Part shown: positions 48,353-58,841 of the stretch, in pieces
Numbering within the stretch: the stretch's first letter is position 1
Layout of the letters: each line of letters starts with the position of its first letter
NCBI GenBank assembly: GCA_963920575.1
Contig: OY986973.1
Location: forward strand, 5,249,054 to 5,313,053
Source of the DNA: Narthecium ossifragum
Taxonomy: Eukaryota; Streptophyta; Magnoliopsida; Dioscoreales; Nartheciaceae
Length of the DNA: 64,000 nt
Direction of reading: 5' to 3'
The notes under the pieces: generated by a model
Database searches by the model: none
What the model saw: only the letters and a program-made list of their open reading frames with translations
Told to the model about the DNA's origin: nothing
Made by a program: the position numbers and the translations under genes

Positions 48353-48799
48353 TGTTGAGGTGTGGAGCCTGATCTTCTCCTGGTCTTGGATTATGATATA
48401 GACCCCGACTATGACGCACTACGCAGAGCTGACGGGGTCCGGGGCAGTGCCCCGGCGGGGATCGACACTGTAGCAATATCGAGGCATCGATTGAACGACC
48501 GTCATGAACCGCACCGGCGGGGGTTTCCGGGGGCAGCGCCCCCGGAACAAAAACGGATTTGAGATCCGTTTGATAGGGGTAGTTTATGTAATTTTACCTA
48601 CACCCTATGTGCCGAAACCCTAGGATATGAGGGTTTTATATGTACGGCCGTCATTGTATCTTTGTATGGGCTTCTTCGCCTTTTATAGTGAAACTCCAGC
48701 AACTCCGTGGATGTAGCCCTGTTCTAGGGTGAATCACGTAAATCTCTGTGTCTTTGTTTTCCCTATTTCTTTGATTCTCGTTCCTAGAAAATCCTAACA
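48353..48799 (+). repeat. 5' LTR of the copia element, with extra 82 bp
   Basis: Colinear with the 3' LTR except for an additional stretch around 48460-48543. Of this, 54 bp (48460-48513) is a perfect reverse complement of host flank 48196-48249, followed by a GC-rich foldback (CCGGGGGCAGCGCCCCCGG). Confidence 0.93.
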
Positions 48800-48831
48800 A
48801 CTGGTATCAGAGCTTGGTTCGAGTGGGAGCG

Positions 48832-51800
48832 ATGGGAAGCGAAGATCGAGTTGTTCGTGGGCTCGATAAATTCGATGGGAAGGATTTCGGATTCTGGAGA
48901 ATGCAAATCGAAGACTACCTCTATGGCAAGAAGTTGCATCAGCCTCTCCTTGGGACGCAACCAGAAGGGATGAACGACGTTGAGTGGAATCTCCTTGATA
49001 GACAAGTGTTGGGTGTTATCCGGTTGACATTGTCTAGAAGCATTGCACATAACGTGGCGAAGGAGAAGACTACTGCGGATCTGATGAAGGTCTTGTCCGA
49101 TATGTATGAGAAACCCTCTGCAAATAATAAGGTACATCTCATGAAACGTCTCTTCAATTTGCGTATGGCTGAAGGTGCTGCTGTTTCAGAACATCTGAAT
49201 GAGTTCAATGATGTGGTGAATCAATTGTCATCAGTTGAAATTAATTTTGATGATGAAGTGCGTGCCCTAATTGTTTTAGCATCTCTGCCAAATAGTTGGG
49301 AGGCAATGAGAACAGCTGTGAGCAACTCAATTGGTAAGGAAAAGTTAAAGTTCTCTGATGTTAGGGATCAGATTCTTAGCGAGGAGATTCGCAGGAAGGA
49401 CTCGGGAGAGAGTACTTCGAATTCTGGTTCCACTCTAAACGTTGAAGAACGTGGTAGAGGATCAAATAAGAACTTTAACCGAGGGAGGTCTAAATCAAGA
49501 CAAGGAAGAAGCCAGTCACGGTTTGGATGAAAACAAGAGGGTTGCTGGAATTGTGGCAAACTTGTCCACATTAAGAAAAATTGCATATTGCCCAAGAAAG
49601 GGGAGAACAAAACTGATGCTGTCAATACTGTTATGGAAGAGATACATGATGCTCTACTATTATCTGTTACTAGTTCATTCGATTCTTGGGTTCTAGACTC
49701 TGGGGCCTCTTTTCATACCACTACACACCGGGAAATTATGGACAATTATGTGGAAGGTGTACTTGGCTGATGGTGAGGCTATGGATATTGTGGGTATGGG
49801 AGAAGTCAGAATAAAAGTGTCGAATGGGTCAATATGGAAGTTGCAGAAAGTTCGGCATGTTCCACAGTTGATGCGTAATTTGATCTCTGTTGGTCAACTT
49901 GATGATGATGGCTATGCCATTAATTTCGTTGCTGGGGCATGGAAGATCTCAAAAGGGGCAATGGTAGTTGCTCATAGAAACAAGTCAGGTACCCTTTATA
50001 TGACATGCAGTAATAGTGATACTATTGCAGTTGCTGATTCAGGGGATGAGTCTGTTTTGTGGCATAGACGACTTGGTCACATGAGTGAGAAGGGCATGAA
50101 GGTGTTACAGTCAAGGGGAAAGCTTCCTAATATCAAATCTGTCCAATTTGACTTGTGCGAGAGCTGTATCATGGGAAAACAGAAACAAGTTGGTTTTTTG
50201 AAAGGAGGACGAAACTTGAAGAAGGAGAAGTTAGAGCTCGTTCATACAGATGTATGGGGTCCCTCTCCAGTTGCCTCTCTTGGAGGCTCCTATTATTATG
50301 TGACCTTCATTGATGACCTTAGCAGAAAGGTATGGGTTTAATTTCTGAAAAATAAATCTGATGTGTATGCTACCTTTAAAAACTGGAAAGCACTTGTGGA
50401 GAATGAGTCAGGTCTGAAAGTCAAATGTCTTAGGTCTGTAATGGAGGGGAATACACTGATAACATATTCAAGGAATATTGTGTTGCCAATGGAATAAAGA
50501 TGGAGAGAATCATTCCTGGAACACCACAGCAGAACGGTGTTGCTGAGCGCATGAATAGAACAATTAATGAGCGAGCTAGGAGCATGAGACTGCATGCTGG
50601 TCTTCCTAAGATGTTTTGGGCTGATGCTGTTAACATCGCTACTTACTTGATAAATCGTGGGCCATCAGTTCCTTTGGATTGTAAAATTCCAGAAGAAGTA
50701 TGGACCGGGAAAGAGGTAAATTACTCCTTTTTGAAAGTATTTAGTTGTCTGGCTTATGTTCATGTTGATTCTGCTGCTAGAACAAAACTTGATTCCAAAT
50801 CTCAGAAGTGCTACTTTATTGGCTATGGTGATGCTGAGTTTGGTTATCGATTTTGGGATAGTCAAAATCAAAAAATTATTAGAAGCAGGAATGTCATTTT
50901 TAATGAACAGGTGGTGTACAAGGACAAATTGGGAGCAGATAATGAAGCCACAGACTCTCGAGAAGTTGTTAACTTCGAAAATTTTCCTGTGAATGACTTG
51001 CAGAACAATGTCCCAGAAAATCAGGAAAATGTAACCCCACAGGAGGAACCTCATACTCCAGTTAATGTGCTCAGACGATCTTACAGAACCATTAGAGCAC
51101 CGCAACGTTTCTCTCCCTCTTTGAATTACATTCTGTTGACTGATAGTGGTGAGCCTGAGAGTTACGAGGAAGCTATTCAGGCTGTTGACTCAACCAAGTG
51201 GGATCTTGCTATGAAGGATGAAATGGACTCCTTAATGTCAAATAAGACATGGCGGTTGACTGAGTTACCCAAAGATAAAAAGGCACTGCATAACAAATGG
51301 GTATACAGAGTAAAAGATGAACATGACGGCAGCAAAAGATACAAAGCAAGGGCTGGTTGTGAAGGGCTTTCAACAGAAAGAGGGTATTGATTATACAGAG
51401 ATTTTCTCTCCTGTGGTGAAGCTGACTACAATCAGATTGGTGCTAGGAATCGTAGCACAAGAAGACTTGCATCTGGAGCAGCTAGACGTGAAGACGGCTT
51501 TCCTTCATGGTGATTTGGAGGAGGACATATACATGCAACAACCTCAGGGCTTTATAGTGCCAGGAAAAGAAAATATGGTATGCAAACTTCAAAAGAGTTT
51601 GTATGGGCTGAAGCAGGCTCCTCGGCAGTGGTACAAGAAGTTTGACAACTTTATGAGCAGCAATGGTTTTCTGAGAACTGAGGCCGATCACTGTTGCTAT
51701 GTGAAAAGGTTTGATAGTTCTTATCATCTTACTTCTTTATGTGGATGATATGTTGATTGCAGGTTCATGCAAAAAGGAGATTGACAACCTGAAGGAGAAA

Positions 51801-52700
51801 TTATCATCAACTTTCTCTATGAAGGATTTGGGAGCTGCCAAACAAATCCTTGGGATGAAGATTACTAGGGACAGAGCAGATGGTTCCTTGCTATTATCAC
51901 AAGCTGAATATGTGAAGAAAGTGTTGGGGAGATTCAACATGGATGGTGCAAAACCAGTAAGCACACCTCTGTCTAATCATTTCAAACTATCCAAGGAGCA
52001 ATCACCTGCAACAGATGAAGAGCGTGCTTACATGGCTAAGGTACCTTATTCTTCTGCTATTGGTAGCCTTATGTATGCCATGGTCTGTACTAGACCAGAT
52101 ATTGCACATGCAGTGGGAGTTGTGAGCAGGTATATGAGTAATCCAGGAAAGCAACACTGGGAAGCAGTGAAGTGGCTTTTGAGATACTTGAGGGGCTCTA
52201 CAGATTCAGCACTGTGTTTCAGAAAGTCATCCAATGGTCTGCAAGGTTATGTTGATGCAGACATGACTGGAGATATTGATGGTAGAAAAAGTACTACATG
52301 ATATATATATACTTTGTGTGGTACAGCAGTTAGTAGGGTCTCCAAGTTACAGAAGATTGTCGCTCTTTCCACTACTGAGGCAGAGTATGTTGCTATGACA
52401 GAGGCATGCAAAGAGATGGTATGGTTGCAAGGTTTTCTGGAGGAGCTTGGTCAGGGGCACGGAAAGGGTACTCTGCATTGTGATAGTCAGAGTGCTATTC
52501 AACTTGCCAAGAATCCGGTATTCCATGCTAGGACTAAGCATATACAGGTCCGATATCATTATATACGATCAGTTTTGGAAGATGGAGATTTCATACTAGA
52601 GAAGATTCAGGGAAGTCAAAATCCGACAGATATGTTGACCAAGGTTGTGACTGTTGAGAAACTGAAGCTGTGCTCAGCTTCAGTTGGTCTTCAAGCTTGA
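48832..52700 (+). pseudogene. Copia gag-pol polyprotein remnant
   Basis: Gag starts MGSEDRVVRGLDKFDGKDF. After a TGA at 49528 comes the CCHC knuckle CWNCGKLVHIKKNC, then protease SWVLDSGASFHTTT. A frameshift near 49755 leads to the pre-integrase HRRLGHMSEKGM and IN start LVHTDVWGP. A TAA is at 50339. A one-base loss near 50436 precedes GTPQQNGVAERMNRTINE. A frameshift near 51355 leads to RT (GFQQKEGIDYTEIFSPVVKL, LDVKTAFLHGDL). Another near 51725 precedes LLLYVDDMLIAGS. A TGA is at 52299. RNase H has ALSTTEAEYVAMTEA and AKNPVFHARTKHI. Three stops and four frameshifts make it inactive. Domain sequences resemble the TNT1-type group; the lineage is tentative. Confidence 0.93.
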
Positions 52701-52787
52701 AGTTGAAGAGGTTTGAGTTGATGTGAGTATTCGCTTCGGAAGAAAAGAGGAGTTGGTTTGCTCGATATAGTCTCCAAGTGGGAGAAT

Positions 52788-53152
52788 TGTTGAGGTGTGG
52801 AGCCTGATCTTCTCCTGGTCTTGGATTATGATACGGACCCCGACTATGACGCACTATGCAGAGCTGACGGGGTCCGGGGCAGCGCCCCTGCGGGGATCAA
52901 CCTAAACGGATTTGAGATCCGTTTGATAGGGGTAGTTTATGTAATTTTACCTACACCCTATGTGCTGAAACCCAAGGATATGAGGGTTTTATATGTGCGA
53001 CCGTCATTGTATCTTTGTATGGGCTTCTTCGCCTTTGATAGTGAAACTCCAGCAACTCCGTGAATGTAGCCATGTTCTAGGGTGAACCACGTAAATCTAT
53101 GTGTCTTTGTTTTCCCTATTTCTTTGATTCTCGTTCCTAGAAAATCCTAACA
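52788..53152 (+). repeat. 3' LTR of the copia element
   Basis: 365 bp, TGTTGAGGTG...CCTAACA. It lacks the 82-bp extra segment of the 5' LTR. Confidence 0.95.
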
Positions 53153-53311
53153 ACAGCTAAACGCCAGTGCATCATCAAAGAAACGATCAAACCAGGCCCA
53201 GTCGCCTACATATATAAGTTACCACTCAAAGTTCACTCCAACTCCAGCCTCACCTTGTCTAATGCATCTGGATGTGAACTACATAAATCATTCCATTCCA
53301 ATGTTGTCCCT

Positions 53312-54966
53312 TGATATCGCTCAAATGTGTCACGCACAGCGGTCGCGGTGCAGTACAGCATAAGAGAGGTCGAATCCCACAGAGAGACAAGCAGAAAGGA
53401 TCCAGAAATACAGATAATAATATATTGAAGACAATCAAGAAAGCTAACTAAATTAAATTAGATCAAAGGATTAATGATAATGTAAGGTTAACTAAAGATA
53501 TCAGGCTCTTGATAAGGCTAGGCTTCAAGAATCACTTCACTCGGATTAAGGTTCTTCTCTTCTCAATGGTTCATATAATACTCAGTTAAGGGATTCACAT
53601 CCCAATCACCTTAACCGGAAGATATAGAATTATGAATCTGATAAAATATAAATGTCTCTTCCTATGATTGGTTCTTCCTTTTTATAGTTCTAACTTCATC
53701 CAACCAAACCTAAGAATACACGATACCGGCTGTCACTACAGGCAACGCGCAGCAAAAGTTCATCGGGACAAAGCCCTAATTCTAACCGGATCTCTAAGAA
53801 TACACAATACCAACTCTCACAATCGGCAATGCATAGCAAAGATCTCACGGTATAGAGCCCCAACCTTATCTAACCAGATCCCTAAGAATACACAATACCA
53901 GCTGTCACTACGGGCAATGCATAGCAAAGGTCTCACGAGACTCGGTAGGAGAATCAAAGGAGATAACTATGGGATCACAATATCATAAAAGAAGCATGAC
54001 TGGATTTATAATAATATTTAATCACAAAGCAATCTGTGAATATCCAATACATAAGAAGAGTTTAACAATAAAGATTAAAAACTATGAACCACTGTTGGAG
54101 AAGAAACCCTAATCCTCGCTAGATCATCCGTCCACCATGCCCGCGGATTACTCGGCCATGGATGGAGATGTCTTCATCTTCTTCCTTTGGGAAACGTCCA
54201 GAAAGTGCCTCCAAAAACGTCCAAGAAGTCTCCCTCAAACCCTAGAAAGAGTCCTATTTATAGCCCCAAAGTCTCTCCATCAACGGATTTGATCTAAACC
54301 GTTGATTTAATTCACTGGGAACGTCCGATCGATCCTTCTCGGGGTGCTGGATCGATCGGATGCGTTAAAATCTTCAACTCCTAACTTCGCCCGTGTCTGA
54401 TCGATCGAAGTATGGGCGCTGGATCGATCGGATGCGTTAAAATCCGCTGATTTTGGCTTTTTCGGAGTCCGATCGATCGGACGATTGGTGTCGGATCGAT
54501 CGGACCCCATAGGAGCGATGGAGGGATCGATCGGATGCGTTGGGGCTGAAAAACACATGTTCTGTCACGTTTTTGCGTGGTCCGATCGATCGGCGGATCG
54601 CTCGGACTTCCAGCTTATTTTCCTTTCTGCCATTCAGACTGCGCATCGGTACTGAAATTGTCGTAACTTCCTCTAGGAAACTCGGAATCATGAACCGTAA
54701 AATTCCCCAGAATCTAGACTTCAAGACCTTTCCAACCATATATGGTACATCATCTGGTTCTTCATGAGCAGGTACAGATTAATTGTTGAATTTGATCCAT
54801 ATACTCTTTTCAGCTTCTTTTAGCTCCAATTTCCTGCATTTTCCAAACAACCATGTGAAGCAACATATAGATATAAAAATAGTAATAAAGATACTGATTA
54901 AGGATAATAATCTAGCAATTGAGATGGTTATAAGGCTATTTAGAGTGCACTTTCATGCACTCATCA
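53312..54966 (-). repeat. 3' LTR of the Athila-like element
   Basis: Minus strand TGATGAGTGCATG...GAGCGATATCA. It carries a GATCGATC array (54331-54606) about 67 bp upstream of CTATAAATAG (54254-54263, minus strand). A run of C just outside (54967-54974) is the minus-strand polypurine tract. Confidence 0.94.
54331..54606 (-). promoter_or_regulatory. GATCGATCGGA palindrome array in the LTR
   Basis: Eight exact GATCGATC cores, several in the longer palindrome TCCGATCGATCGGA. Upstream of the LTR TATA box on the minus strand. Confidence 0.6.
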
Positions 54967-56212
54967 CACCCCCCAACCAGCTTATTACTAGTCTCTAGCA
55001 ATTCAAAGCGCATAGAATATAATTAAGCACACTAACGGTTCAAGGATGTAGACATGCATGATAAAAATTCTACCTTATCAAGTCAATAGTGTTTCATACA
55101 GTACAGAGCATGAAAACTTCTTATACTCATACACATACTACCAACATATGAAACCAACTTCTACACATCAAAACATGATAATCACCATCCAGAAGAACAC
55201 ATGTGACGTGACAAATAAATGTTACATGCAGAAGCAACTTCTACCCACCATTAGTCCAAACACACTACTATCTTCATGACCAATCATCCAACCCTCGCAC
55301 TTTAAGTATAGCATGCTCTTTCTTTCTCTCTTTTTATCTTTTCAACTATCAGACACTTTGCCTTTTTACGCGAGCACTCTCCGCTTCTTGAGGCGCAGAG
55401 ACCCGGTTACTTAGTAAAACACTTAATAGTTTTTTTTTTATATATATAGCTATAAGTGGTTCTACCTTTTTACGCGAGCTCCCTGCTTTCTGAGGCAAGA
55501 ACACCCGGTTACTCAGTAGATCACTTAATAGTTGTTTAGGCACAGCTTTATCAAGCTCCAGAACTTTTTCTTCTTTTTTTTTCTTTGCATGCAATACTCA
55601 ACACTAGCTAATGCTGAAATCATGGTCTAGATTGACAATAGCATGCTCATTCCTCTGGTGAGTATAATCGCCACTGCACATAAAGTGTTCGTGTGTGAAT
55701 CACATAATGTTATACTTTCAGGTTATCACACATGCAATCAATGTATTGGTCAATCCATATGAAAGCAGCATGCATAATAAGCATAAAAATTTCAGCTCAT
55801 GTACAATTTCTAGTAGCATAATCAATTCAACACTATTAAACTCAATAAGATAGCATGCATAAGGTCATGCATGCCTACACCCCCCAACCTGAAATTCACA
55901 TTGTCCTCAATGTGTGCTAATCATGTAAATAAGCAGAAGGGTGTTGGCTGAATTTTCATATATGACAGAAATAAAAATAGGAAATCAAAATAAGAGGGAG
56001 GCCACCTGACAGAATATCGATTATCTCCTCAAGACTCCTCATGGTGGCCGAATTTCTCATCTCCAGAATAGTGGTCGAATTCCTCAAGCAAGGCAAACGG
56101 TGGTCCAACATCCTAAGAAATAAGAGAGCAAACAAAAACAAATGAAAACAAAAGCAAACAAACTAAAACAAACTATCCTAATCAAAAAGGGAAATGATAG
56201 ATAGGAGAAAGA

Positions 56213-56840
56213 TCATCCCTCGTAGACAGGGTCTACGAGAGAAACGGTGTGCTCCTCAGGGTCCGCTTTCTCTGGAATATGTTTCAAGCGTTGTCCATTA
56301 ACCGTAAACAGCCTCCCATCCTTCGAGTCTTCAACTTCCACAACCCCTTTCTCAAATATTCTACTAACGTTGAAGGGGCCTGTCCAGCGTGATCTCAAGT
56401 TCCCAGGATGGAGGTGCAGTCGTGTGTCATACAGATAAGCTTGCTGTCCTACTTGAAACGTCTTCCGCAAGATCTTCTTGTCATGGTAGGCCTTTGTCTT
56501 TGCCTTGAAAATCCTAGAACTCTCATAATGATGCTTTCGATTTCATAATCAGGGACACAACGGCGCATAATCTGGTCAGGACAATACTTAAACAAACAAG
56601 GATCATCCCAATAAAATTTCTTTACCTCAACAAAAAAATCTACGCTTATCCTGCGCACTCCAAAAGGAAGGGACCTCACCTGTCGCTAAGTAATTAACAA
56701 TGTGGCATACCAGGGCAGCCGTGCAACTGAAAAGAGTTGCTCATCAGGGAAGTCATCCATAATTTGTGGCTCATTTTCTGCTACTTCCACCATCAATCTT
56801 GATAGGTGTTCAACGACAACATTCTTCAAGGGAAAGCGGG
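56213..56840 (-). pseudogene. Pol remnant: RNase H end, integrase N-terminus joined to integrase C-terminus
   Basis: Minus strand: NVVVEHLSRLMVEVAE and FPDEQLFSVARLPWY (RNase H end and linker), a stop, then FFVEVKKFYWDDPCLF and KYCPDQIMRRCVPDYE (start of the integrase zinc-binding region). Within a few codons it jumps to FKAKTKAYHDKKILRKTFQV and LHPGNLRSRWTGPFNVSRIF (integrase C-terminal region). The whole catalytic core is deleted. Confidence 0.85.
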
Positions 56841-56975
56841 GGCTGCTCGAGCACCTAAAAACAAAAGCAAAACAAACCAAAAACACAAGCAAACATGCAA
56901 GCACACAGCATAAAAATAACTCAAGCATTCTCATGCATACAAGAAAGCAAATTGAGCAAACTAAACTACTATATA

Positions 56976-58613
56976 TCAGACATGGATTTTTAACCGCGCC
57001 CTTGGCGACCGTGCCCTAGCACGATGATATGCAAAATCAGTAAGTGCCATGACATGAAGGGTTAACCTTAGTAGTATCACCAAGGGTAATTCACCATGTG
57101 AATCCAAGTGGCACATTACAAGTGGAAGAACTAGCTTTTGCATTCTAACACCAATAAACAAGGTAGCTAGATCTCTCAAATAGAAATATGTATCATCATT
57201 ATGCTCAAGTGTCAATGACTTATCCAATGACTTATCAATAATGTCATCATGCTCGTGGTCAAGGATGGTAAGATCACAAAATCTGAAATAAATCCATCGA
57301 AGTTTAAAAATATCTATCAAGGTCATGTTCTTCCTGACTATCCAAGGAGATGAAATAAACACTGGAAATATACCTCGCGGCTTAGAAGCAATGACTTGAA
57401 GTTCAGCCGATGGAGGTTCAACGAATACCTGGTCCTGGTGGTCTTGGAAGTCTTCCAGATCTTCTTCATTGCTGGCCGGCCCGTACTGGAGTACTTCGTC
57501 TTCTTCCATATAATGTGTCCATCCGAGTTCATGCACGCTAAAAGATGTGATTACCTCGCATAGTTGGCGTGCTTTCTCCTCGTCCTTCATAAGTAACTGC
57601 AAAAGGAAAGAGTCAAAATTAGGCATGGTTTTAGCCTCCTTAAGTAAGTCCAAAATCTCTGGCATAGAAAGTTGAGCCAAAACATGTGCATCTTCAGCAT
57701 CAGAAGCATGAACATGTGCATTACTAACATTGGAATCATGAGCATATGCATAGTGAATGTTAGTATCATGAACATGCGTAGGAGCGCTAAAATCATGTAC
57801 ATATGCATCACACATACTAGAATCAATAGCTTGTGCATCAATAGGACTAGAATTTTGAACAACCACACTAGCACTACAGTCATGAGCATATGCATCATCA
57901 ACATGAACATCTTGAGCATGTGCACCATAAGCATTAAAATCATGGATGTATGCATCACAAGCACTAAATTCATCGACACATGCATCATACGTGTTAGGCT
58001 CATCAACATCCACATCATGGGAAGTAGCAACATAAGTATCATGCACATAATCATCATAAGCACTAGGATAAGAGTAGAAAGGCTCATTGGGTTGCAGATA
58101 GCTGTTGGACGTTAAGGTGACATTGGGATGCTTGTAGGGTTTGGCATCGATATGACCACGATAATCATCCCAACGCTCCGGAATCGTCTGTGTAAGATTT
58201 GTCTCAACAAGCTCATTCAAGTGCTTCAGAGCTTCATCTGGATCAATCTGCAAAAACTCACCCCTACATCTTGTTTCAAGAATTTGACGTTCATGCTCAG
58301 TTAATCCATAATAAAAATAGCTAACTAAACGCCAATTAGGATAACCATGTTGAGGGCATGAAGCTATTAAACTGATAAATCGCTGCCATGCATCACATAA
58401 TGTCTCATCATTCTTTTGTGCAAAGGATGAAATCTTTCTTTTCAATGCGTTAATCATATAAGTAGGAAGATACTCATTGACAGAAACATGACTCGTTCTA
58501 TTCTCCAAGCTCAATTCGTATATACTTTTCTTACGAACTGTTGTTTGAGACATTCCATCTCTCGACTTCATAGAACATGATCTCAAATAGTCTAGATATA
58601 ATTCATTTTCCAT
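56976..58613 (-). CDS. Gag-like protein of the Athila-like element with a His/Asp-rich repeat region
   Basis: 545 codons, uninterrupted. Residues about 55-140 form the retrotransposon gag domain: ISSFAQKNDETLCDAWQRFI, PNWRLVSYFYYGLTEHERQ, LETRCRGEFL. Residues about 185-315 are a degenerate repeat of Ala-Tyr-(Val/Ile/Ala)-His-Asp motifs, at least eight times, with underlying ATGCATC/CATGAAC-like DNA repetition. Residues 315-380 are helical and charged. No CCHC knuckle is evident. The start ATG at 58613 lies about 230 bp inside the PBS. The intact frame in a young element lacking pol suggests that Gag is made and that the element depends on an autonomous relative for enzymes. This is an inference. 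The repeat region is not one I recognise. Confidence 0.82.
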   Translation of the reverse strand: MENELYLDYLRSCSMKSRDGMSQTTVRKKSIYELSLENRTSHVSVNEYLPTYMINALKRKISSFAQKNDETLCDAWQRFISLIASCPQHGYPNWRLVSYFYYGLTEHERQILETRCRGEFLQIDPDEALKHLNELVETNLTQTIPERWDDYRGHIDAKPYKHPNVTLTSNSYLQPNEPFYSYPSAYDDYVHDTYVATSHDVDVDEPNTYDACVDEFSACDAYIHDFNAYGAHAQDVHVDDAYAHDCSASVVVQNSSPIDAQAIDSSMCDAYVHDFSAPTHVHDTNIHYAYAHDSNVSNAHVHASDAEDAHVLAQLSMPEILDLLKEAKTMPNFDSFLLQLLMKDEEKARQLCEVITSFSVHELGWTHYMEEDEVLQYGPASNEEDLEDFQDHQDQVFVEPPSAELQVIASKPRGIFPVFISSPWIVRKNMTLIDIFKLRWIYFRFCDLTILDHEHDDIIDKSLDKSLTLEHNDDTYFYLRDLATLFIGVRMQKLVLPLVMCHLDSHGELPLVILLRLTLHVMALTDFAYHRARARSPRARLKIHV

Positions 58614-58820
58614 CTTTTCTTTTCTTTTTCAGTTTTTTTTTTGTGTCAGTTTTTTTTTTAGCAAGTAAAAATAAAACGAAAAATCAAAATAAAACTAAAA
58701 GAAAATAAAGAAAACTAAGGAAAAAGAAATAAAAATCCAAAGAAAAGGAAAAAAAATTACCGCCTTCGATGTCTTCAATCATCATGATCTGATGATTCTG
58801 GCGCTTTTCTGAACCGTCTC

Positions 58821-58837
58821 CCCGGCAACGGCGCCAA
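58821..58837 (-). promoter_or_regulatory. Primer-binding site, tRNA-Asp
   Basis: Minus strand TGGCGCCGTTGCCGGGG, complementary to the 3' end of plant tRNA-Asp. It lies four to five bases from the LTR boundary at 58842. Confidence 0.9.
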
Positions 58838-58841
58838 TTTT

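Larger units (their letters stand above)
48353..53152 (+). mobile_element. Ty1/copia retrotransposon, full length but inactive, TSD ACAGC
   Basis: 5' LTR 48353-48799 (447 bp), PBS TGGTATCAGAGC at 48802-48813, gag-pol remnant 48832-52700, purine tract AAGTGGGAGA before the 3' LTR 52788-53152 (365 bp). LTRs run TGTTGAGGTG...CCTAACA. ACAGC duplicates at 48348-48352 and 53153-53157. The IN-before-RT order defines copia. Confidence 0.96.

Noticed and set aside
57587..58087. Methionine-rich 166-codon frame on the minus strand
   Set aside because: It is an alternative frame of the repeated ATG-containing segment of gag; composition is explained by the repeat.
58821..58841. Apparent tRNA-Asp 3' end
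   Set aside because: Only the 17 bases of the primer-binding site are present, at the LTR boundary; there is no tRNA body.
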